Below are positions 12,521 to 23,067 of a DNA stretch of 64,000 nucleotides, one piece after another. Source of the stretch: Citrobacter sp. wls619 (lineage in GTDB: Bacteria; Pseudomonadota; Gammaproteobacteria; Enterobacterales; Enterobacteriaceae). The notes under the pieces were generated by a model. That model ran no database searches and was not told the origin of the DNA. It saw only the letters and a program-made list of their open reading frames with translations. Both the position numbers and the translations under genes were made by a program. Position 1 is the first letter of the stretch. Each line of letters begins with the position of its first letter. The DNA lies in assembly GCF_005281345.1 (NCBI RefSeq), contig NZ_SZXJ01000078.1, forward strand, positions 124,001 through 188,000, in the 5' to 3' direction.

Positions 12521-13108
12521 ATGACGGCGGAAGGCCACCTTCTTTTTTCTATTGCCTGTGCGGTATTTGCCAAAAATGCCGAGCTGACCCCCGTTCTTGC
12601 TCAGGGTGACTGGTGGCATATTGTGCCTTCGGCCATTCTAACGTGTCTGCTGCCCGATATCGATCACCCGAAATCCCTGCTTGGGCAGCGGCTGAAGTGG
12701 ATCTCAAAGCCTATTGCCCGGGCATTTGGCCATCGCGGGTTTACGCATAGCCTGCTGGCGGTCTTTGCCCTGCTGGCCACATTTTACCTGAAAGTTCCGG
12801 ATAGCTGGATAATCCCGGCCGATGCGCTACAAGGGATGGTGCTGGGCTATCTCAGTCACATACTGGCCGATATGCTGACCCCGGCAGGCGTTCCCCTGCT
12901 TTGGCCCTGTCGCTGGCGCTTCCGTCTGCCAATCCTCGTCCCGCAGAAGGGAAATCAGCTGGAGCGCTTTTTGTGTATGGCGCTGTTTGCCTGGGCCATC
13001 TGGATGCCTCAGACGATGCCGGAAAACAGCGCAGTGCGCTGGTCATCACAGATGATTAACACGCTGCAGATGCAGTTTAATCGGTTTATAAAGCACCAGG
13101 CTGATTAA
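12521..13108 (+). CDS. ydjM: SOS-induced inner-membrane metal-dependent hydrolase-like protein YdjM
   Basis: A 195-residue membrane protein of the YdjM/DUF457 family, whose members are predicted metal-dependent hydrolases; its actual role after DNA damage is unknown. Conserved His/Asp motifs are visible: LLPDIDHP, FGHRGFTHSLLA and YLSHILADMLTP, set in four hydrophobic segments. The start MTAEGHLL matches E. coli. The LexA box placed just upstream shows it is part of the SOS regulon. Confidence 0.93.
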   Translation: MTAEGHLLFSIACAVFAKNAELTPVLAQGDWWHIVPSAILTCLLPDIDHPKSLLGQRLKWISKPIARAFGHRGFTHSLLAVFALLATFYLKVPDSWIIPADALQGMVLGYLSHILADMLTPAGVPLLWPCRWRFRLPILVPQKGNQLERFLCMALFAWAIWMPQTMPENSAVRWSSQMINTLQMQFNRFIKHQAD

Positions 13109-13243
13109 TAAAACAGCCAAAATGTCATTTTAGGAATAAACAATTCCATTTGAATATAAGAGGCAAGTCACAGTTCTGCTAATCTTGCGCCAACAGAATC
13201 ACCATTGCATGGTGATACGAATAATAAGATCAGGAGAACGGGG

Positions 13244-14635
13244 ATGAACTTTCCATTAATCGCGAACATTATCGTGTTCGTAGTACTGCTGTTCGTGCTG
13301 GCGCAAGCCCGCCACAAACAGTGGAGTCTGGCCAAAAAAGTACTGGTCGGTCTGGTCATGGGCGTGGTGTTTGGTCTCGCCCTGCACACCATTTACGGGT
13401 CCGACAGCCAGGTACTGAAAGATTCCGTTCAGTGGTTTAACATTGTCGGCAACGGTTACGTGCAACTGCTGCAAATGATTGTCATGCCGCTGGTTTTTGC
13501 CTCTATTCTCAGTGCCGTTGCGCGTCTGCACAACGCCTCTCAGTTGGGCAAAATTAGTTTCCTCACTATCGGAACGCTGCTGTTTACCACGCTGATCGCC
13601 GCGCTGGTGGGTGTTCTGGTGACGAACCTGTTTGGTCTGACTGCTGAAGGGCTGGTGCAAGGCGGTGCTGAAACCGCACGCCTGACCGCCATTGAAACCA
13701 ATTATGTGGGTAAAGTTGCCGACCTCAGCGTGCCGCAGTTGGTGCTGTCGTTTATCCCGAAAAACCCATTTGCCGATCTTACGGGTGCAAACCCGACGTC
13801 GATTATCAGCGTCGTTATTTTCGCGGCCTTCCTGGGCGTTGCGGCACTTAAACTGCTGAAAGATGATGCGCCAAAAGGCGAGCGCGTATTAACGGCTATC
13901 GATACCCTGCAGAGCTGGGTGATGAAGCTGGTTCGTCTGGTGATGCAACTGACTCCGTACGGTGTTCTGGCGCTGATGACCAAAGTGGTTGCCGGTTCCA
14001 ATCTGCAGGACATCATCAAGCTGGGTAGCTTCGTCGTTGCTTCGTATCTCGGCCTGGGCATTATGTTCGTCGTACACGGCATCCTGCTGGGTATTAACGG
14101 CGTTAGCCCACTGAAATACTTCCGCAAAGTCTGGCCAGTACTGACTTTCGCCTTCACCAGCCGCTCCAGCGCCGCGTCTATTCCACTGAACGTCGAAGCG
14201 CAAACCCGTCGTCTGGGCGTCCCTGAGTCCATCGCCAGCTTTGCCGCCTCTTTTGGCGCAACGATTGGTCAAAACGGTTGTGCGGGTCTGTACCCGGCGA
14301 TGCTCGCCGTGATGGTGGCACCCACTGTCGGTATTAACCCGCTGGACCCAATGTGGATTGCCACGCTGGTGGGTATCGTGACCGTCAGTTCCGCAGGGGT
14401 TGCGGGTGTGGGCGGTGGCGCGACTTTCGCGGCACTGATCGTACTGCCTGCCATGGGCCTGCCGGTCACACTGGTTGCTCTGCTGATCTCTGTTGAACCG
14501 CTGATCGATATGGGGCGTACTGCATTGAACGTTAGCGGTTCCATGACCGCGGGTACGCTTACCAGCCAATGGCTGAAACAGACCGATAAAACGATTCTGG
14601 ACAGCGACGATCACGCCGAACTGGCGCATCGCTAA
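13244..14635 (+). CDS. tcyP: L-cystine symporter TcyP
   Basis: TcyP (YdjN) is an inner-membrane secondary transporter of the dicarboxylate/amino acid:cation symporter family that imports L-cystine. The 463-residue product has the family's N-terminal helices, the re-entrant loop signature [16 protein letters not shown], and the C-terminal [16 protein letters not shown] region. MNFPLIANI is the conserved start, preceded by a GGAGAACGGGG site. In E. coli it is induced under sulfur limitation. A strong terminator follows. Confidence 0.96.
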   Translation: MNFPLIANIIVFVVLLFVLAQARHKQWSLAKKVLVGLVMGVVFGLALHTIYGSDSQVLKDSVQWFNIVGNGYVQLLQMIVMPLVFASILSAVARLHNASQLGKISFLTIGTLLFTTLIAALVGVLVTNLFGLTAEGLVQGGAETARLTAIETNYVGKVADLSVPQLVLSFIPKNPFADLTGANPTSIISVVIFAAFLGVAALKLLKDDAPKGERVLTAIDTLQSWVMKLVRLVMQLTPYGVLALMTKVVAGSNLQDIIKLGSFVVASYLGLGIMFVVHGILLGINGVSPLKYFRKVWPVLTFAFTSRSSAASIPLNVEAQTRRLGVPESIASFAASFGATIGQNGCAGLYPAMLAVMVAPTVGINPLDPMWIATLVGIVTVSSAGVAGVGGGATFAALIVLPAMGLPVTLVALLISVEPLIDMGRTALNVSGSMTAGTLTSQWLKQTDKTILDSDDHAELAHR

Positions 14636-14660
14636 CAGCCTGTCTGCGCAAAACAAAAAA

Positions 14661-14690
14661 CCGCCGGGGAGTTATTCCCCGGCGGTTTTT
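14661..14690 (+). terminator. Terminator after tcyP
   Basis: CCGCCGGGGA / TCCCCGGCGG forms a 10-base-pair stem followed by six T on the plus strand and preceded by six A. It can therefore act in both directions, serving tcyP and the convergent cedA. Confidence 0.92.
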
Positions 14691-14699
14691 TATATCCGA

Positions 14700-14939
14700 T
14701 TAATCGCTCAGCTCGTTTTCCTGGCGAATCTGGTTAGCCCAGCGCTGTGCCGACTCCGGAACCGTAAATGCAGGCGAACGCTGAAACGCCTCCCCCATTA
14801 AGATAAAAGCGACATATTTTCCGCGCAGTATCCATACGTCACGAAACGCATCCATTTTCACCGCATGCTCTGGTGGAGCTGGCTCCACGCGAGGAACATA
14901 GCTGATAACCGGACGATTTTGTTGGCGAAGAGGTTTCAT
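14700..14939 (-). CDS. cedA: Cell division activator CedA
   Basis: CedA is a small DNA/RNA-polymerase-binding protein first described as relieving the division block of over-replicating dnaA(cos) mutants. The 79-residue product contains the conserved RFRDVW-type segment (MDAFRDVWILRGKYVAF) and ends with SAQRWANQIRQE, almost identical to E. coli CedA. The start MKPLRQQNR matches the family; an in-frame ATG eight codons upstream is less likely. It is convergent with tcyP. Confidence 0.92.
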   Translation of the reverse strand: MKPLRQQNRPVISYVPRVEPAPPEHAVKMDAFRDVWILRGKYVAFILMGEAFQRSPAFTVPESAQRWANQIRQENELSD

Positions 14940-15093
14940 AATCAGTTGCTTCACTAAAGACAAATTCTAAAAATCTGAAAAACGCTATCTTAGCTGATTT
15001 TACCCCCGGACGGTGCAAAAACAGTGAATTCGTGAAATGGGTGGCGATAACGGGGGGGACGACAGGTTGCAGCAAATATCAATGACGTAGACA

Positions 15094-15120
15094 AAAAAAT
15101 GCGGCGCACCAACGCGCCGC
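15094..15120 (-). terminator. Terminator of the chb operon
   Basis: GCGGCGC / GCGCCGC inverted repeat followed by seven T on the minus strand, 12 bases after the chbG stop. It closes the chbBCARFG transcript. Confidence 0.88.
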
Positions 15121-15131
15121 CAACTCAGGAA

Positions 15132-15890
15132 TTAAACGTTCAGAAAACTGCCAAGACGATAACCGCGCTCCGCAATAGCGTATTTCAATGACGAAGACGT
15201 CAGTACGTCAAGCTCAGTTAAGCGGGGGTAACAGTAGGCACTTTGTCGAATGATGTCATCGATAAACGCCGGATGACACATCACTTCCAGCGAGGACTCT
15301 CCCCGGTCTGCGGACGCGTCCAGCGTCTGCAAAAACAGGGCCTCAGAAATCGCGTCGCCATAAAACTCGCTGCTAAATCCCTGGGAGGTACGCAACGTTT
15401 CCGGTAAATCAGACGCCTGGAACACCGTCTGCCGATCGATCCGCAACGCCACCCCCTTCTCCGCGGCAAAACTGGCGACAATCGGGAAAATCTGCGGGAA
15501 CATATGCACGTGGTGATGACTATCCAGGTGCGTCGGTTCCCGCCCGAACAGGTCAATAAAACGCTGATACTGTGCAGCCAGCTCCTGAGAAATCTCTTCC
15601 AGCGGCAACGTCTCTTCCTCTGCCATCTGCCAGATCCATTTCCCTAACACACCGTCACGCGTCAGACCCGGCATCGCCGTTAACGGTTTGCCGAGCGTCA
15701 GGACAAAGTGCATCCCAACGGCAAGCTCCGGTATATCGCGACTAAGCTGTACCGCATGCTCTATCGCCTCGCCATTCACCAGGGCCGTGGTTGAGGTGAC
15801 AATGCCATTGCGACAGGCTTCAACAATGCCGTAGTTTTGTCCTTTGCTCAGGCCAAAATCATCCGCATTCACAATCAGTACGCGTTCCAT
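15132..15890 (-). CDS. chbG: Chitooligosaccharide monodeacetylase ChbG
   Basis: ChbG removes one acetyl group from (phosphorylated) chitobiose and chitotriose, a step needed both for hydrolysis by ChbF and for generating the inducer of ChbR. The 252-residue product is a YdjC-type deacetylase: NADDFGLS (residues 8-15) gives metal-binding Asp, and [11 protein letters not shown] gives metal-binding His. ATG at 15890 follows GAGGT and gives the family start MER. It is the last gene of the operon, 12 bases after chbF. Confidence 0.95.
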   Translation of the reverse strand: MERVLIVNADDFGLSKGQNYGIVEACRNGIVTSTTALVNGEAIEHAVQLSRDIPELAVGMHFVLTLGKPLTAMPGLTRDGVLGKWIWQMAEEETLPLEEISQELAAQYQRFIDLFGREPTHLDSHHHVHMFPQIFPIVASFAAEKGVALRIDRQTVFQASDLPETLRTSQGFSSEFYGDAISEALFLQTLDASADRGESSLEVMCHPAFIDDIIRQSAYCYPRLTELDVLTSSSLKYAIAERGYRLGSFLNV

Positions 15891-15902
15891 AGCCAACCTC
15901 AG

Positions 15903-17258
15903 TTAGTGTTGTTCGCTTTTAAGCTTCTCGATGCATCCGGCGAAATTTGGCAGCCATTTTTCATGCGCCAGGATCAGCTCGCGGGCAAGAATTTCAGCAT
16001 CAGTGTCTGAATGCACCAGTGGACTCAGGTTTAACGCCAGCAGTACATCATTCAACTCGCCGCTTAGTGCTGCGTTGCTCGCCGCTACTTCAAAACCTTT
16101 AATGGTATAGATAAGGCCCAGGACCTTTTCATCGAAATGGGTGATACGCGGGTGCGGCGTTGCACCATTGCGTCCCAGCGTGCAGGTCATCTCAACGGCC
16201 CAGTCCGCAGGAATATTATCAACATGGCCATGATGAGGAATGTTGACGTAATGTTCGGTTTGTTTGTCGTTGTAGATAGCATTGATGACTTCACACGCGG
16301 CATCAGAGTAATAAGCCCCGCCACGCTGTTCCAGCTCTTTCGGCTTAACATTCAGCTCAGGATTTTTATACAGATCAAACAGTTGCTTCTCAACTTTCTG
16401 TACTACCTGGGCGCGTGCGCCACCTTTGTAATATTCGCCCATTTCAATCGCCAGCATCTCTTTTGGCTTGAAGTAGTACAGCAAATACGAGCACGGCAGC
16501 AGTTTCAGTGAACGAATCAGCCCTTCACTGAACGGCAGATCGAAGATGTTCTTCACGCCAGAGGCTTTCAACTGACCCGACGCTACGCCGTCCAGCAGTT
16601 CATCAAAACGTGACACACCGTTGACCAGAACATCCTTAATGAAGACCATATGGTTCAGACCAAACAGATCGATGGATAAATCATCACTCTGTTTCAGCGC
16701 CAGGACGTCGCTGATAAACATCTTCATACCGATTGGAATATTGCACACGCCGATAAACTTCTTGAAGTTAGTATGGCGATAGACCGCTTCAGTGACCATA
16801 CCAGCCGGGTTGGTAAAGTTAATCACCCACGCATTCGGGCACAGTTCTTCCACATCCTTCACAATGTCAAAGATCACCGGAATGGTACGTAGTCCTTTAA
16901 ACAGGCCTCCAGCACCGTTAGTTTCCTGCCCCAGATAGCCATGGCTCAGAGGAATACGTTCGTCCTGTTCACGAGCCTTAAGTTGTCCTACGCGCAACTG
17001 CGTGGTAACAAAATCAGCATCTTTCAGCGCTTCTCGGCGATCCAGCGTTTTATACACTTTCATCGGGACGCCAGCTTTATCAATCATGCGCTGGCAGAGG
17101 TCAAAAATAATGTCCAGCTTCTCTTTACCACCGTCGACATCCACCAGCCACAATTCAGAGACCGGTAATTCATGATAACGCTTAATAAAGCCTTCAAGTA
17201 ATTCAGGGGTGTAGCTGCTCCCGCCACCGATAGTGACGACTTTTAATTTCTGGCTCAT
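15903..17258 (-). CDS. chbF: 6-phospho-chitobiose/cellobiose hydrolase ChbF (GH4)
   Basis: ChbF is a family 4 glycosidase that cleaves phosphorylated, mono-deacetylated chitobiose and also 6-phospho-cellobiose, using NAD+ and a divalent metal. The 451-residue product begins MSQKLKVVTIGGGSSYTPEL, with the Rossmann NAD-binding site at the start. The metal-binding CNIPIG motif and LFGLNHM are visible. In-frame codons before MSQKL are not conserved and are excluded. It lies between chbR and chbG. Confidence 0.96.
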   Translation of the reverse strand: MSQKLKVVTIGGGSSYTPELLEGFIKRYHELPVSELWLVDVDGGKEKLDIIFDLCQRMIDKAGVPMKVYKTLDRREALKDADFVTTQLRVGQLKAREQDERIPLSHGYLGQETNGAGGLFKGLRTIPVIFDIVKDVEELCPNAWVINFTNPAGMVTEAVYRHTNFKKFIGVCNIPIGMKMFISDVLALKQSDDLSIDLFGLNHMVFIKDVLVNGVSRFDELLDGVASGQLKASGVKNIFDLPFSEGLIRSLKLLPCSYLLYYFKPKEMLAIEMGEYYKGGARAQVVQKVEKQLFDLYKNPELNVKPKELEQRGGAYYSDAACEVINAIYNDKQTEHYVNIPHHGHVDNIPADWAVEMTCTLGRNGATPHPRITHFDEKVLGLIYTIKGFEVAASNAALSGELNDVLLALNLSPLVHSDTDAEILARELILAHEKWLPNFAGCIEKLKSEQH

Positions 17259-17381
17259 AATTTCTCCCTTCAGTGTAAAAACACTGACACGTATTATGCT
17301 CAACCCATTCGTCAGGTATAGCGTGGCAGTCCCAACGCTATTTTGGGCAAGCTATAAAAATTGGTTATTGGTAAATAAAAT

Positions 17382-18221
17382 TTACTGATTAAATTCCGTT
17401 AATTTCTTACGATAGCTATTTGGTGTAAACGACGTCAGCTTTTTAAACGTTTTAATAAACAGGCTCGGACTACTGTAACCAGACTCATAGGCAATATCAG
17501 TTACAGAATAGTTAGTCATTTCCAGCTGTTTTTTAGCAAAATTAATGCGGATTTCATTAATAATCTGCATTGGCGTTTTACTGTAATAACGCTGGGTTGC
17601 ACGGGTCAGATACTCCTGGGATTTTGCGGACAGGTGTACCATATTTTCCAGCGCATTTTCGCTGAACTTCCTTTTGTCATGCATGCTTTCCACGGTAGTT
17701 TTAAGCCATTGTGGAATATCATCCAGCACCTGTTCTTCCCGATGATGGCGTAACCGATTAATAATATAGAAGGTGACCACTTCTACAAATTCATCCAGTC
17801 CGCTTTCACGAAAGTTCAGTGATGCTATAACCGTTTCGATGTAAGTAAGAAACGAGCTGTTCGCCCGATACACCTGCGATGCAACAAAACAAAATGGTAG
17901 CAACGGGTGGTAGTGCTGTTCAAAAAAACGTTTACTGATACCAACGTTAAGAATTCGCGTCGCGCCGAAATCATAGAAACTTTGATGATGCGATCCCAAC
18001 GGGATAAAGACAAAGTCTCCGCGCTCAAGCAGTACACGCTTACCGTTGATCTCCTGATAGTAACGTCCCGTTAAGACCAGGGTAAATTCGTAGTAATCAT
18101 GCTGATGCAGCCCACTGATGCTCTCAGTTTTGTTATAGATGAACACATGAAAATTTTTGCCATTAAAAAGCTGCTGCTCATAGACGGTTTTGATTTCCGG
18201 TGCGTTAATCTGTAGCTGCAT
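17382..18221 (-). CDS. chbR: AraC-family regulator of the chb operon
   Basis: ChbR is the dual regulator of chbBCARFG: it represses without inducer and activates with phosphorylated deacetylated chitobiose. The 279-residue product has an N-terminal cupin sensor domain ([19 protein letters not shown]) and a C-terminal AraC-type double helix-turn-helix ([26 protein letters not shown] at its core, written here only as its ends NYSVTDIA and FKKL). A GAGGAG site precedes the start. It sits 13 bases after chbA inside its own operon. Confidence 0.95.
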   Translation of the reverse strand: MQLQINAPEIKTVYEQQLFNGKNFHVFIYNKTESISGLHQHDYYEFTLVLTGRYYQEINGKRVLLERGDFVFIPLGSHHQSFYDFGATRILNVGISKRFFEQHYHPLLPFCFVASQVYRANSSFLTYIETVIASLNFRESGLDEFVEVVTFYIINRLRHHREEQVLDDIPQWLKTTVESMHDKRKFSENALENMVHLSAKSQEYLTRATQRYYSKTPMQIINEIRINFAKKQLEMTNYSVTDIAYESGYSSPSLFIKTFKKLTSFTPNSYRKKLTEFNQ

Positions 18222-18234
18222 TCTGCACTCCTCG

Positions 18235-18582
18235 TTATTTCAGCTTCTCGTGAAGCTCAATCAGTTCTGTCACCAGTTCACGTGCCAGCATCGACGTCAT
18301 CAGGTGGTCCTGTGCATGGACCAGCACCAGGCTGACTTTCATTTTACCTTCACCCTGATCGCCTTCAATCAGTTTGGTCTGGACAAGGTGTGCTTCGTTC
18401 AGCGCCATGCGAGACTGTTCCATCATGGTCTTCGCTGACTCAAAATCACCCTGTTTGGCCAATTTAAGCGCACCGTACGCCAGACTACGTGCCTGACCCG
18501 AGTTGATGATGAGCCCCATCACCACTTCTTCAAGCTCTTCAGCCTCTGACTGCGTATCGACGATATTTTCGATATCTAACAT
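18235..18582 (-). CDS. chbA: PTS IIA component for N,N'-diacetylchitobiose
   Basis: ChbA is the EIIA of the lactose/chitobiose PTS family and passes phosphate from HPr to ChbB. The 115-residue all-helical product contains [11 protein letters not shown] near residue 90, where the first His is the phosphorylation site, and an acidic N-terminal helix. The start MLDIENIVD is chosen to match E. coli; upstream in-frame codons overlap a REP-like repeat. It forms the permease together with chbB and chbC. Confidence 0.95.
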   Translation of the reverse strand: MLDIENIVDTQSEAEELEEVVMGLIINSGQARSLAYGALKLAKQGDFESAKTMMEQSRMALNEAHLVQTKLIEGDQGEGKMKVSLVLVHAQDHLMTSMLARELVTELIELHEKLK

Positions 18583-18602
18583 ACTCTTTTCCTCTGGTTC
18601 AG

Positions 18603-18632
18603 TCCGGCATGGCCGCATAGCCATGCCGGATT
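18603..18632. repeat. REP-like inverted repeat between chbC and chbA
   Basis: TCCGGCATGGC / GCCATGCCGGA forms an 11-base-pair stem in the short chbC-chbA gap. The GCCGGA sequence is typical of REP units. It may stabilise the upstream chbBC message relative to the distal genes. Confidence 0.75.
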
Positions 18633-18636
18633 AAAT

Positions 18637-19995
18637 TTAGAATTTCAATGCGTTAGCGATATCTTCTTCGCTTTCTTCTTTATCAATGACGTTCTGAGCT
18701 TTGTTGGCGACGACCACGAACGGCAGATACACCAGCGTTGCGATACCAAGGTTAAACAGTGCGACCAGCAGAGCAGCGACGCTACCGTTGGTGTTAAAGA
18801 ATGCGCCCAACCCGGTTGGCATCGTCCACGGTGCAATGTTGGTAATCGGTGGAATAATGCCTGTGTAATAAGCGGCCAGTGTAATCGCTGCCAGAATCGG
18901 CTGAACCAGGATGAATGGAATAAACATAACCGGGTTCATGATAATCGGCAGACCGAACAGAATGGGTTCGTTAATCTGGAACAGACCTGATGGCAGTGCC
19001 AGTTTCGCTACCTGACGATAATCAGCGCGACGAGAAGCCAGGAAGATAGCAATAATCAGACCCAGCGTTGCCCCACTCCCTCCCAGGAAAATATAGGAGT
19101 CCAGCATCGGCTTCGCCCAGACGTGGAACGTCTTACCCGCTTCCAGTGCCGCGTCTACGGAACCAAACTGTTGGTAGATAGAGATGTTTTCCAGCGCCCA
19201 GGGGGTCATGATACCGCTGTCCAGTGCAGTCAGTGCCAAAGAACCGTGAATACCGAAGAACCACAACAGCGGAACAAAAATCACGTACGCCCAACCCACC
19301 ACGCTACCCAGTGACGCCAGCGGAGTTGAAATGGAATCCATGATGATCTGGTGGAAGTTCGTTCCCCAGGTGTTCAACGCCCAGGCGATGATCCCCATAA
19401 TAGAGAGGATAATGAAGCCAGGAATCAGTGCAGAAAACGAGCGAGAAACAGAAGCCGGAACGCTATCAGGTAATTTAATAACCCAATTACGATGCACGAC
19501 GAAGGTGAACATTTCCGCGACCACCAGGCCGATAATAATACCGGAAATAATGTTCGCACCGCCCAGCCAGTTAGCACCCACGGCATAGGCCTCGCCCACG
19601 CTGTAAGGTGTGACTGTCATAAATGCGGCGACAGATAATAAACCAGCAGCCAGTGCATCGACTTTGCGTTCTTCCGCCAGCGCCATACCGATAAAGAATG
19701 GCGCCATCAATGACATAATACCCAGCGTACCGTTATAGACGTTCCCACCGATGCCTTTTAAACTATTTAGCGTTTCAATAGTTGAAGCATCAAGTCGAAT
19801 GCCCATGGAATAAAAAAACGACCCCTCCCCAAAGCTCAGGAAAACGTTATTGATTAATACAAACATAGCCCCTGCGAGGGTTAACGGCATTAAACGAATA
19901 AAACCGTTTTTGATTGCATTAACGTGTGGCTGCTTTCCAATTTTTACAGCAAAAGGAAGGAGTACCTTTTCAAGTGAAGCAATAGCGTTACTCAT
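18637..19995 (-). CDS. chbC: PTS IIC component (permease) for N,N'-diacetylchitobiose
   Basis: ChbC is the membrane channel of the chitobiose PTS. The 452-residue protein has about ten hydrophobic segments, beginning near residue 30 ([18 protein letters not shown]), with the conserved NEPILFGLP substrate-binding motif near residue 340. Length and sequence match E. coli ChbC closely. It is the second gene of the operon, after chbB. Confidence 0.96.
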   Translation of the reverse strand: MSNAIASLEKVLLPFAVKIGKQPHVNAIKNGFIRLMPLTLAGAMFVLINNVFLSFGEGSFFYSMGIRLDASTIETLNSLKGIGGNVYNGTLGIMSLMAPFFIGMALAEERKVDALAAGLLSVAAFMTVTPYSVGEAYAVGANWLGGANIISGIIIGLVVAEMFTFVVHRNWVIKLPDSVPASVSRSFSALIPGFIILSIMGIIAWALNTWGTNFHQIIMDSISTPLASLGSVVGWAYVIFVPLLWFFGIHGSLALTALDSGIMTPWALENISIYQQFGSVDAALEAGKTFHVWAKPMLDSYIFLGGSGATLGLIIAIFLASRRADYRQVAKLALPSGLFQINEPILFGLPIIMNPVMFIPFILVQPILAAITLAAYYTGIIPPITNIAPWTMPTGLGAFFNTNGSVAALLVALFNLGIATLVYLPFVVVANKAQNVIDKEESEEDIANALKF

Positions 19996-20081
19996 AGAAA
20001 AATACCCTTAAATACCGCAATTAACAATTGCGGTGAATGTTAATGAAATAACTCTTTGACGGGAAATTTAAAATAAAATAA

Positions 20082-20402
20082 TTAATTTGCTGCGGCTTTT
20101 TTAATTGCTGCAACTGCAGCCTTAAGCACGCCTAAACCATCGACTTTGCCATACAACAGCGAGTCAATCACTTCTACAGGTTTGTTGGGTAACAAACGCT
20201 GAATTTCGGGCAACATATAAGCAATCTGTGGACCTAATAACACAACATCGGCTACCTGGCCTTTTTCTCCGGCCAGCGTTTCGGGAAACGCTTCAATGAT
20301 AACCGGCACTTCGTATTTTTCAGCCTGAGCACGCATCTTCGAGACCAACAAAGAAGTCGACATGCCCGCAGAACAAAACAGATAAATGTGTTTCTTTTCC
20401 AT
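20082..20402 (-). CDS. chbB: PTS IIB component for N,N'-diacetylchitobiose
   Basis: ChbB is the cytoplasmic EIIB that receives phosphate from ChbA on Cys10 and passes it to the sugar. The 106-residue product has the P-loop [12 protein letters not shown] with that Cys and is almost identical to E. coli ChbB. The start MEKKHIYL is conserved; an in-frame start five codons upstream is excluded. It is the first gene of the operon, following a 245-base regulatory region. Confidence 0.96.
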   Translation of the reverse strand: MEKKHIYLFCSAGMSTSLLVSKMRAQAEKYEVPVIIEAFPETLAGEKGQVADVVLLGPQIAYMLPEIQRLLPNKPVEVIDSLLYGKVDGLGVLKAAVAAIKKAAAN

Positions 20403-20608
20403 TAAAACGATCCTCATGTGCGATTATCTGTGTACCAGACACTCCGCAAGCCATAACCTGCATCCATGCTCTGGGTAACTTGCGTCAGCTAAATTACTTT
20501 TTTAGGTGGCTGAAATGAGTATACGGGATTGCACTCGCGGATGGTATTTCATTGACCAACTAAATTGTCTCTCCTTGACCTGTGGTTATGACACCCCTCA
20601 CACTTCGG

Positions 20609-20634
20609 GCAAATAATTCGCGACAATAAATAAG
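20609..20634. promoter_or_regulatory. Probable NagC operator of the chb operon
   Basis: AAATAATTCGCGACAATAAA has the NagC-type layout of A/T-rich arms around a central CGCG-like core. It lies about 210 bases upstream of chbB, in the region where the E. coli operon carries NagC, ChbR and CRP sites. Assignment rests on pattern and context. I could not place the ChbR or CRP sites with confidence. Confidence 0.5.
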
Positions 20635-20647
20635 ATCGTGTGGCACA

Positions 20648-20672
20648 AAAAAACCGGCACAGCGGCCGGTTC
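20648..20672 (-). terminator. Terminator after osmE
   Basis: AACCGGC / GCCGGTT stem followed by seven T on the minus strand, about 30 bases after the osmE stop. It isolates osmE from the chb promoter region. Confidence 0.88.
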
Positions 20673-20703
20673 GTCAGAGTGCTCAGGCAATAAACAGATG
20701 CAA

Positions 20704-21042
20704 CTACTTAGCAGACTGCGGGTCGGTGTCGTACTCCGCACAGGTCTGATAGCCGGAATTAATCACGTGCCCAGTATCATCTAATGCAACAAAATAGGTC
20801 TCTGCTTTACCATCTCGTTGACCCAGGATGTAGGTCTGACATGTACCACGCGCATGGATCATGCTGACTTCAGATGACGGTTTACCGGCAATCTGCATCA
20901 CTTGCGCCCGGCTCATCCCTTTCTTCACATCTTTCACCACGGGCTGCACAAATTGGTCTTTGGTACGGTCGTAAGCCGTACACCCTGCCAGCATAGTCAA
21001 TACCGCCGCTGCGCTCAGAATTCCTGTTAGATTCTTGTTCAT
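20704..21042 (-). CDS. osmE: Osmotically inducible lipoprotein OsmE
   Basis: OsmE is a small envelope lipoprotein of the BamE/SmpA-like fold, induced by osmotic stress and stationary phase in E. coli. The 112-residue product has a lipoprotein signal peptide with lipobox LAGC (Cys at residue 21). The mature part contains the BamE-like motif [17 protein letters not shown]. Length matches E. coli. Its precise job is unknown. Confidence 0.95.
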   Translation of the reverse strand: MNKNLTGILSAAAVLTMLAGCTAYDRTKDQFVQPVVKDVKKGMSRAQVMQIAGKPSSEVSMIHARGTCQTYILGQRDGKAETYFVALDDTGHVINSGYQTCAEYDTDPQSAK

Positions 21043-21252
21043 ATTCCGTCCTCTTGTTTTTCAGCGTGTTATATAAGCCTGGAGCACAACAACGCATTTT
21101 TCAAGCTGTCAGTGGATACTCAGGTCATTTCAGAAAATTCTATCAAAACAAAATGATGTTATATCCGGCTGCATCCCTTGTCGTTTGGGCGTCAACGCGT
21201 TAGCTTTAACACATCGTTATTTTTGATCATTTCATTTTTTGGAGGGGGTTAA

Positions 21253-22083
21253 ATGACTCTGCAGCAAGAGATAATCCGGGCACTTGGCGCCAAACCACAC
21301 ATTAATGCAGAAGAGGAAATTCGCCGCAGCGTGGATTTTCTGAAATCGTACCTCAAAACCTACCCTTTCCTTAAATCACTGGTGTTAGGGATTAGCGGTG
21401 GGCAGGACTCCACCCTGGCCGGAAAGTTATGCCAAATGGCGATTTCTGAGTTGCGCGAAGAAACGGGTAACGATGCGTTACAGTTTATTGCCGTGCGCCT
21501 GCCTTATGGTGTGCAGGCCGATGAACAGGACTGTCAGGACGCGATCGCGTTCATACAACCTGACCGTGTACTCACCGTCAACATCAAAGGCGCAGTATTG
21601 GCCAGCGAGCAGGCATTGCGAGACGCAGGTATTGAACTGAGTGATTTCGTGCGCGGCAATGAAAAAGCCCGCGAGCGTATGAAGGCACAATACAGTATCG
21701 CCGGAATGACCAGCGGTGTTGTCGTGGGTACCGATCACGCCGCAGAAGCCATTACCGGATTCTTTACTAAGTATGGCGATGGCGGTACGGACATTAACCC
21801 AATATTCCGCCTCAACAAGCGTCAGGGTAAGCAGCTTCTTGCGGCATTAGGTTGCCCTGAGCATTTATACAACAAAGCGCCAACCGCCGACCTCGAAGAC
21901 GATCGTCCCTCTCTGCCCGATGAAGCCGCATTAGGCGTTACCTACGACAACATTGACGATTATCTGGAAGGAAAAACGTTGGATGCCGACGTTGCGAAGA
22001 AAATTGAAGGCTGGTACGTGAAGACAGAACACAAACGCCGCCCTCCGATTACGGTGTTTGACGACTTCTGGAAAAAAGCGTAA
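21253..22083 (+). CDS. nadE: NH3-dependent NAD(+) synthetase
   Basis: NadE makes NAD+ from nicotinic acid adenine dinucleotide, ATP and ammonia, the last step of NAD synthesis. The 276-residue product lacks a glutaminase domain, so it is the ammonia-dependent type. The ATP-pyrophosphatase P-loop SGGQDSTL lies at residues 47-54, and [20 protein letters not shown] forms the deamido-NAD site. A GGAGGGGG site precedes the ATG. It is convergent with ves. Confidence 0.97.
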   Translation: MTLQQEIIRALGAKPHINAEEEIRRSVDFLKSYLKTYPFLKSLVLGISGGQDSTLAGKLCQMAISELREETGNDALQFIAVRLPYGVQADEQDCQDAIAFIQPDRVLTVNIKGAVLASEQALRDAGIELSDFVRGNEKARERMKAQYSIAGMTSGVVVGTDHAAEAITGFFTKYGDGGTDINPIFRLNKRQGKQLLAALGCPEHLYNKAPTADLEDDRPSLPDEAALGVTYDNIDDYLEGKTLDADVAKKIEGWYVKTEHKRRPPITVFDDFWKKA

Positions 22084-22100
22084 TTCGCTGATTTACCCGT

Positions 22101-22130
22101 GCCGGATAACCACAAAAGGGCTTATCCGGC
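22101..22130. repeat. REP-like inverted repeat between nadE and ves
   Basis: GCCGGATAA / TTATCCGGC arms with a 12-base loop between two convergent genes. The sequence is the classic enterobacterial REP core and may end transcription from both sides. Confidence 0.85.
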
Positions 22131-22140
22131 CCAAACGACG

Positions 22141-22716
22141 TCATTGCACCGAATCAGGCGAAAAACCAGGCTTCCAGTTAATCTCACTGAACAACAACTT
22201 CCCCTCGCGCTCCAACAGTCGCAACGTATGCTTACCGTCATGCCAGCACGCCCCCTGGTCAGCCGTCAGCAACTTATCCCCCAGTTGCCAGGCTCCGCTA
22301 ATCACAAATACCACGCCGCCACGCGAACCAAAGGTCGTAAACGTCCGGTCAGCCACACGAACTTTCGCCTGGCAAACATCCCGACGGGTCATGATATTAA
22401 AATCCATCGACATCTGCCCTTCCGTCAGCTTCGCTTTTACCACACGGTCACCGGCGAAAGTAAAAGGCTGATGCTGTTTTAGCGTATGCGGTAGCGTGTT
22501 AGCGCCTTCCAGCGTGACTTCTCCCCCTTCGAGCAGCGTAATAACGCGCTCAACGCCGGGGAAGAGTGAAAATTCGCCGTTCGCAGCAATGGAGGCAATA
22601 CTCGCCCGCCAGTGAAAGTCGCGCGTTGCTGGCGGAAAACAACATATTTCACGCGTTTCTCCCGCACCATTACGCCAGAGATTAACCGGCATTTTGCGGA
22701 TATCAAAGTACTCCAT
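22141..22716 (-). CDS. ves: HutD/Ves family cupin protein
   Basis: The 191-residue product begins [24 protein letters not shown], as in E. coli Ves (YdjQ), a HutD-family cupin reported as cold- and stress-inducible; its activity is unknown. The family's [13 protein letters not shown] motif and central beta-rich cupin region ([19 protein letters not shown]) are present. The second ATG is taken as the start to match E. coli. Confidence 0.9.
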   Translation of the reverse strand: MEYFDIRKMPVNLWRNGAGETREICCFPPATRDFHWRASIASIAANGEFSLFPGVERVITLLEGGEVTLEGANTLPHTLKQHQPFTFAGDRVVKAKLTEGQMSMDFNIMTRRDVCQAKVRVADRTFTTFGSRGGVVFVISGAWQLGDKLLTADQGACWHDGKHTLRLLEREGKLLFSEINWKPGFSPDSVQ

Positions 22717-22934
22717 CATCCCTCCAGAAAGGCACCGTGCGCCGACATGCCGTCATCAGGCAGCCAAATCATCATTGTTATCATTCACCCTACTCGTTGT
22801 TATCGGCAGCAGAGTTGATTTGCCTTAGCGATGACCATGGCGTTTTGCAAGAAAGTTTAACGCGCTGATCCAGGTAGCATTTTCGCGGGCTTCAGGAGCA
22901 TAACGTGTCCGAAGCGCGGTGCAATAGGTAGGAA
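22717..22934. other. Intergenic region upstream of ves
   Basis: Part of a 351-base gap between ves and spy. It should hold the ves promoter on the minus strand. I see no convincing gene, repeat or known small RNA in it. Confidence 0.4.
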
Positions 22935-22992
22935 AGAAAAAACCGCCGATCCTGCCCACATCGTTAAACGTGTTGTGGACAAGGCCGGCGGT
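22935..22992 (-). terminator. Terminator after spy
   Basis: A large nested hairpin with outer arms ACCGCCG / CGGCGGT and an inner CCACA / TGTGG stem is followed by six T on the minus strand. On the plus strand the same hairpin is followed after six bases by seven T, so it may work in both directions. A second inverted repeat (CACGCTGT / ACAGCGTG, 23006-23041) lies between it and the spy stop. Confidence 0.75.
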
Positions 22993-23067
22993 CTTGAGTT
23001 TTTTTCACGCTGTCTGGGGCAATCTGCTCCGACACAGCGTGAATGATTGAGTATAGACGCCTACCGA

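Noticed and set aside
22820..22992. Small RNA gene on the plus strand ending in the large hairpin and seven T
   Set aside because: The hairpin is better explained as the minus-strand terminator of spy, and six bases separate the stem from the T-run on the plus strand.
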